64,000 nt of DNA from Lysobacterales bacterium (GTDB lineage Bacteria; Pseudomonadota; Gammaproteobacteria; Xanthomonadales; SZUA-5). This document shows, in pieces, positions 60,315 through 64,000 of this stretch; position 1 is the first letter of the stretch, and every line of letters starts with the position of its first letter. Made by a program: the position numbers and the translations under genes. Under the pieces are notes generated by a model. It saw only the letters and a list, made by a program, of their open reading frames with translations. It was not told where the DNA came from and ran no database searches. The stretch lies in contig JALHMH010000001.1 of assembly GCA_022844165.1 (NCBI GenBank), positions 248,001-312,000 of the forward strand, read 5' to 3'.

Positions 60315-60634
60315 GGACGTTTGTATTTGTCGCCGCGCAGGACATCCACATTTTGTGCGAACAGGATGATCGAATAGTGTTCGAAATACCGTTCACGCAT
60401 CTTCTCCGCGATGCGATCAACCACTTCGATCGATGCCAATATCTGGATTTCGACGTTGTCGCCCTGCCATTCGTCCACCATCACGCCGCGCGAACCGCGT
60501 CCTTCGCTGTCGATGACGGTATAGCCGCTGACGCTCATTTGATCGAGATGGCGCAAGATGCGGTCACGAAGCAACCGCTCAGCCACAATGGTCAGCAAGC
60601 GCACCTGTTGCCACGCCAGTCCAGAGTCGCTCAT
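60311..60634 (-). CDS. PII-like protein of the SbtB type
   Basis: The protein has 107 residues from ATG 60634, overlapping the transporter stop by four bases. The ferredoxin-like PII strands are visible (VRLLTIVAERLLRDRILRHL; GYTVIDSEGRG; VEIQILASIEVVDRIAEKM). There is a T-loop-like stretch RGVMVDEWQGDN. Cyanobacterial SbtB proteins bind adenine nucleotides and control SbtA; here the C-terminal redox loop (CGxxGC) is absent (it ends RGDKYKRP). Regulation of the adjacent transporter is inference from position and fold. Confidence 0.75.
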   Translation of the reverse strand: MSDSGLAWQQVRLLTIVAERLLRDRILRHLDQMSVSGYTVIDSEGRGSRGVMVDEWQGDNVEIQILASIEVVDRIAEKMRERYFEHYSIILFAQNVDVLRGDKYKRP

Positions 60635-61593
60635 GACAATGCCCTCGCCACGGCCAGATAAATGGGAATTCCGAGCGCAAGGTTGAACGGGAAGGTCAAT
60701 CCGAGCGCGGCAGTCAGATACAACGAAGGATTGGCCTCGGGCAATCCCATGCGCACCGCTGCCGGCGCAGCGATATACGAGGCCGACGACAACATTGCGC
60801 CAAACACGGCCGCGCCACCCGGGCTGAACCCAAGTGCGGTGCCCAGCCAAACGCCGAATACACCATGCGTGATGGGGACTGCCACGGTGAATGCAACGAA
60901 GCGCCAGCCCACGATGCGGACATCCTTGAGGCGTTTTGCAGCCGCCATTCCAAGATCGAGCAAAAACAAAACCAAAACGCCGTCGAACAAGGTGAAGAAC
61001 AGTGGCGTCACGCGTTGCATTCGTTCGGCGCCTGCCAGGGCGCCGATCAGCAGGCCGCCGCCCAGCAGCATCATCGTGCGGCCGGTCAGCACTTCGCGGA
61101 TGCTCAGCCACATGCGCTCGCCGCCGCGGCTGCTGCGTTGCCCGAGCCAAAGGCCGATCAGGATTGCCGGAATTTCCAGCGCTACCAATAGTGCGACCAG
61201 AATTCCCTCTGGCTCGCCGAAAACGCGCGCGGACAGGTCGCGAGCCGCGATAAACGTCACTGCCGAAACAGAACCGTAGTGCGCGGACACTGCGGCGGCG
61301 TCGATCTTTGAAAGCCCAACGAACCGGCGCAACACCAAGTACGCAAAAAGGGTTGTCGCGATACCTGCGGCAACCGTTGTCAGCAACGGCAACCACAAAG
61401 TCGACAGCGACGCCTGCGACACTGCAACGCCACCTTTGAAACCGATGGCGAGCAACAAGAACAAGCTCATCGCGCTGTGCATCGCCGGTGGCACTTCCAG
61501 ATCGCTCTTGAGCGATGTGGCGACCACGCCAAGCACAAAAGCAAGAACGACCGGCGACAACAGGTTTGCCGCCAGCAAGTCCAGGCTCAACAT
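60631..61593 (-). CDS. Sodium-dependent bicarbonate transporter, SbtA family
   Basis: The protein has 320 residues and about ten membrane helices in two inverted halves. Family segments are visible: LAIGFKGGVAVS, HYGSVSAVTF and, in the second half, GAMLSSASYIAAPAAVRMGLPEANPSLYL. These match the DUF897/SbtA pattern with the serine-rich substrate sites. SbtA imports bicarbonate with sodium. The gene starts an operon with the SbtB-like gene and rlmB, with four-base overlaps. In a heterotroph it may supply bicarbonate for carboxylases. Confidence 0.82.
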   Translation of the reverse strand: MLSLDLLAANLLSPVVLAFVLGVVATSLKSDLEVPPAMHSAMSLFLLLAIGFKGGVAVSQASLSTLWLPLLTTVAAGIATTLFAYLVLRRFVGLSKIDAAAVSAHYGSVSAVTFIAARDLSARVFGEPEGILVALLVALEIPAILIGLWLGQRSSRGGERMWLSIREVLTGRTMMLLGGGLLIGALAGAERMQRVTPLFFTLFDGVLVLFLLDLGMAAAKRLKDVRIVGWRFVAFTVAVPITHGVFGVWLGTALGFSPGGAAVFGAMLSSASYIAAPAAVRMGLPEANPSLYLTAALGLTFPFNLALGIPIYLAVARALS

Positions 61594-61635
61594 GTCGCCA
61601 CCGATTGGCGGATCATCAAAGGCGTGCCATCGACC

Positions 61636-63177
61636 TCAGGACGCAACCGGCAGGCTCAGTGGCGACCCTGGCCCAACAGGGATCCCAAGTATGATCCAGA
61701 GTACGAACAACAGGGTCCAACCGATCAAGAACACGATCGAATACGGCAGCATCGTTGACACGAGCGTGCCGATGCCGGCGCCGGGCAGGTAGCGCTGCAG
61801 AAAGGCAATGATCAGCGCAAAATAACTCATCATCGGCGAGATGATATTGGTCACCGAATCGCCAACGCGATACGCGGTCTGCGTCACTTCGGGTGGATAG
61901 CCGAGCAGCATGAACATGGGCACGAACACTGGCGCCATCAGCGCCCATTTGGCGCTGGCTGAGCCCATGGCCAGGTTGATCGTCGCACACAGCAGAATGA
62001 AGGACACCAGCAAGGGAATCTGATGGAGGCCCAGCGCCTTCAAGAACTCCGCGCCCTCAATGGCCATGATCAAACCCAGGTTCGTCCAGTTGAAGAAGGC
62101 AACGAACTGGGCGGCGAAAAACACCAGCACCATGTAACCGCCGAGCGTGCTCATTTGCTGGCTCATGCCCTTGATCACATCACGATCGCTCTTCACGGTG
62201 CCGGCACCGACGCCATAGGCGATGCCGAGCAGCACGCCGGCGATGAAAATGAACGACACAATGCCAACTAAAAACGGCGACTGCAAAATGGCGTCTTGAC
62301 CGGTTGCGCCGAGCTTGCGCAAAAAGCCATCGGCTGGCACGAGGCCCCAAACCACCATCGCGCTGAGCGCAACAAACACCAGCGCCGCAAACTTGAGACC
62401 GCGCTTTTCGGCTGCGCTGAGCGGCTGGACTTTGTCCTGCTCGCCAGTTTCACCTTGGAATGCCGAAAACCGTGGTGCGACAATTTTTTCCGTCACCCAC
62501 CAGCCCAATCCGGTGATCAAGAATGTAGAGACGAACATAAAGTAGTAATTCGCCATCGGCGAGACCACATACGCGGGATCGACGATTCGCGCCGCCTCCT
62601 GCGTCAAGCCAGCGAGCAGCGGATCGATCGTACCCAAAACAAGATTGGCGCTGTAGCCACCCGAAACGCCCGCGAATGCGGCCGCGACACCAAGGACGGG
62701 ATGTCGGCCGGCAGCCAGGAAAATCAGTCCGGCCAGCGGCACGAGCAGTACGTAGCCGACTTCGGATGCTGCATTGCTCATCACGCCACAGAACACGACG
62801 ATCGGTGTCAACAACACTCGCGGCGCATTGAGCACCAAAAGCCGCATCAGTGCGCCGATGAACCCACTCACTTCGGCAACGCCGATGCCGATCAGAGCAA
62901 CCAGTACCGTGCCCAGCGGCGCAAAGCTCGTAAAGTTGGTAACCAGGCCAGTCATGATCCGATGCAGGCCCTCGATCGAAAGCAAGCTCACGGGTTGCAC
63001 CAGATCGCCCGTCTTTGGATGCGGCACAGCAAGGTCGAACTGCGCGGCGATGCCGGAAACCACGACGACGCCTAATGCCATCAGTGCAAAGAGGGTGGTT
63101 GGATCCGGCAAGGCATTGCCAACACGTTCGACCGAATTTAAAAAACGATCGACAGCGGTCTTCTTGGGATGGGTCAT
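61636..63177 (-). CDS. AbgT-family transporter
   Basis: The protein has 513 residues and the multi-helix layout of the AbgT family (about nine helices plus two hairpins). Conserved regions: [19 protein letters not shown] near the N-terminus, [37 protein letters not shown], and in the second half [20 protein letters not shown] and [18 protein letters not shown]. Members take up p-aminobenzoyl-glutamate or act as proton-driven drug efflux pumps; sequence alone does not decide which. It is upstream of the sbtA gene on the same strand with a 42-base gap. Confidence 0.9.
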   Translation of the reverse strand: MTHPKKTAVDRFLNSVERVGNALPDPTTLFALMALGVVVVSGIAAQFDLAVPHPKTGDLVQPVSLLSIEGLHRIMTGLVTNFTSFAPLGTVLVALIGIGVAEVSGFIGALMRLLVLNAPRVLLTPIVVFCGVMSNAASEVGYVLLVPLAGLIFLAAGRHPVLGVAAAFAGVSGGYSANLVLGTIDPLLAGLTQEAARIVDPAYVVSPMANYYFMFVSTFLITGLGWWVTEKIVAPRFSAFQGETGEQDKVQPLSAAEKRGLKFAALVFVALSAMVVWGLVPADGFLRKLGATGQDAILQSPFLVGIVSFIFIAGVLLGIAYGVGAGTVKSDRDVIKGMSQQMSTLGGYMVLVFFAAQFVAFFNWTNLGLIMAIEGAEFLKALGLHQIPLLVSFILLCATINLAMGSASAKWALMAPVFVPMFMLLGYPPEVTQTAYRVGDSVTNIISPMMSYFALIIAFLQRYLPGAGIGTLVSTMLPYSIVFLIGWTLLFVLWIILGIPVGPGSPLSLPVAS

Positions 63178-63291
63178 GGGATCGTGCTCGAATGCAGTGG
63201 CGAGATAGTAGAGTGGTCGCCCGGCAAAGCATAGACGCCCCTTCGCCCGGAACTACCAAGACTTGCCTGTCGTGGCCCCCGGGGTGCACTA

Positions 63292-63317
63292 AAAAGGCGC
63301 CGTTGCCGGCGCCTTTT
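63292..63317 (-). terminator. Intrinsic terminator after the OmpA-family gene
   Basis: The stem AAAAGGCGCC/GGCGCCTTTT has a six-base loop. Read on the - strand it is followed by the T-run formed by the A-tract at 63291-63295. It lies 20 bases after the OmpA-family stop codon. Confidence 0.85.
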
Positions 63318-63336
63318 GGTGCACATTCGCAGCGGC

Positions 63337-64000
63337 TTATTGCTGCACGTTGAGCTCTGTACGGCGATTGCGGGCGCGACCTTCGGCTGTGTCGTTGGTG
63401 TCGATGGGACGCGACTCTCCATATCCGTTAACGCCGGCGATTCTCTCGGTACTCACCCCGTTTCCGGTGAGATAGTCGGCGACCACTTTGGCGCGACACT
63501 CGCTCAATCGCTGGTTATAAGCATCGGTGCCCACCGCATCGGTGTGACCGGCGACTTCAACGCGAATGGGATTCGCGCCGAGCACGGTCACAGCCGCATC
63601 CAGGATGGCGATTGCATCCGAACGCAGCGTGCATTTGTCGAAGTCGAAATTCACGCCTCGCAGATCGATACCGACCGGCACCGCACAGCCATCGGCGCCG
63701 ACCATCATGCCAGTGGCTGTACCGGGGCATTTGTCGTCGCAGTTGTTAATGCCGTCGCCGTCATCATCCAAGTCAGCGCAGGTTTTTTCCGGCATCGGCG
63801 GTGGCGGTGGATCGTCCTGGGCGACTGCTGCCGGCGGTGAGGCGCGATCGCCCAGCGCTATGGTCACACCGAGGCTGGCGATGTAGTCGCTGTAATCATC
63901 GCGTGTCAGTAATGACTCATCGTCGGCGTCGTAGCGATAGCCCACTTCGGCACGGAAATTGACGCGTTCATTCATGTTGCTGTGCAAGCCGACGCCGGCT
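63337..64000 (-). CDS. OmpA-family outer membrane protein, 5' partial
   Basis: The frame runs off the right edge (AGVGLHSNMNERVNFRAE is still in frame), so the N-terminal barrel strands are incomplete. Visible: the end of a beta-barrel (GYRYDADDES... DYIASLGVTIALG), a proline-rich linker with a thrombospondin-type-3-like calcium segment (DLDDDGDGINNCDDKCPGT), and a C-terminal OmpA peptidoglycan-binding domain (VNFDFDKCTL, VEVAGHTDAVG, NQRLSECRAKVVADYL, RARNRRTEL). It links the outer membrane to peptidoglycan. A terminator follows. Confidence 0.9.
   Translation of the reverse strand, partial: AGVGLHSNMNERVNFRAEVGYRYDADDESLLTRDDYSDYIASLGVTIALGDRASPPAAVAQDDPPPPPMPEKTCADLDDDGDGINNCDDKCPGTATGMMVGADGCAVPVGIDLRGVNFDFDKCTLRSDAIAILDAAVTVLGANPIRVEVAGHTDAVGTDAYNQRLSECRAKVVADYLTGNGVSTERIAGVNGYGESRPIDTNDTAEGRARNRRTELNVQQ

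Noticed and set aside
60635..61396. Upstream extension of the PII-like gene to 361 codons
   Set aside because: The extra residues are arginine-rich shadow sequence of the sbtA gene; PII homology begins exactly at the ATG overlapping the sbtA stop.

Overview
The window looks like the chromosome of a Gram-negative gammaproteobacterium, most likely a member of the Lysobacterales (Xanthomonadales). The evidence is: the tRNA-Tyr/Gly/Thr–tuf–tRNA-Trp–secE–nusG–rplKAJL–rpoBC block; a cox cluster in the order DUF2244–coxB–coxA–small ORF–ctaG–coxC; hemX–hemY; a split but recognisable kdsD–kdsC–lptC–lptA–lptB cluster; and exported proteins ending in an F-x-N-S-F-E type tail, which I associate from memory with this order. 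The family assignment is inference; no 16S rRNA is present.

Positions 1-9300 are accessory DNA. They hold the tail of a secreted protein, a small exported protein, a 14-repeat kelch protein, and a 5'-truncated, frameshifted Rhs gene. The Rhs tip carries an HEIRH metallopeptidase-like motif and is translationally coupled to a small exported protein that could be its immunity partner. Next come stacked copies of the 3' end of a REP-associated (Y1/HUH) transposase, and an apparently intact copy of that gene. Positions 9300-31500 mix core and secreted functions: tRNA-Asn, a secreted arginine-deiminase-fold enzyme, accD, a phasin, queD, tRNA-Met, the cytochrome c oxidase cluster, a NUDIX hydrolase, a sulfurtransferase, a large subtilisin-like protease, dapB and an ABC exporter.

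Positions 31500-45500 are the conserved translation/transcription block, from tRNAs and EF-Tu through SecE, NusG and the L11-L1-L10-L12 proteins to RNA polymerase beta and beta', closed by a good intrinsic terminator. Positions 45700-57400 hold a PilZ protein, a thioesterase, hemX-hemY, a cNMP/rhodanese fusion, murA, a BolA-family protein, the Kdo and LPS-transport genes, and the amidase amiC. Envelope biogenesis dominates here: MurA and AmiC for peptidoglycan, KdsD/KdsC for Kdo, LptA/B/C for LPS export. The right end has an outer-membrane-like protein, rlmB with an SbtA/SbtB-like bicarbonate transport pair, an AbgT-family transporter and an OmpA-family protein cut by the window edge.

The least expected features are non-coding. 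A roughly 240-bp structured repeat family has copies near 15.2, 54.0, 57.6 and 59.1 kb; one copy sits between lptC and lptA. A 160-bp element at 59.4 kb has 20-bp terminal inverted repeats and five consecutive hairpins. Its end hairpin recurs at the 3' end of murA, where it supplies the stop codon.
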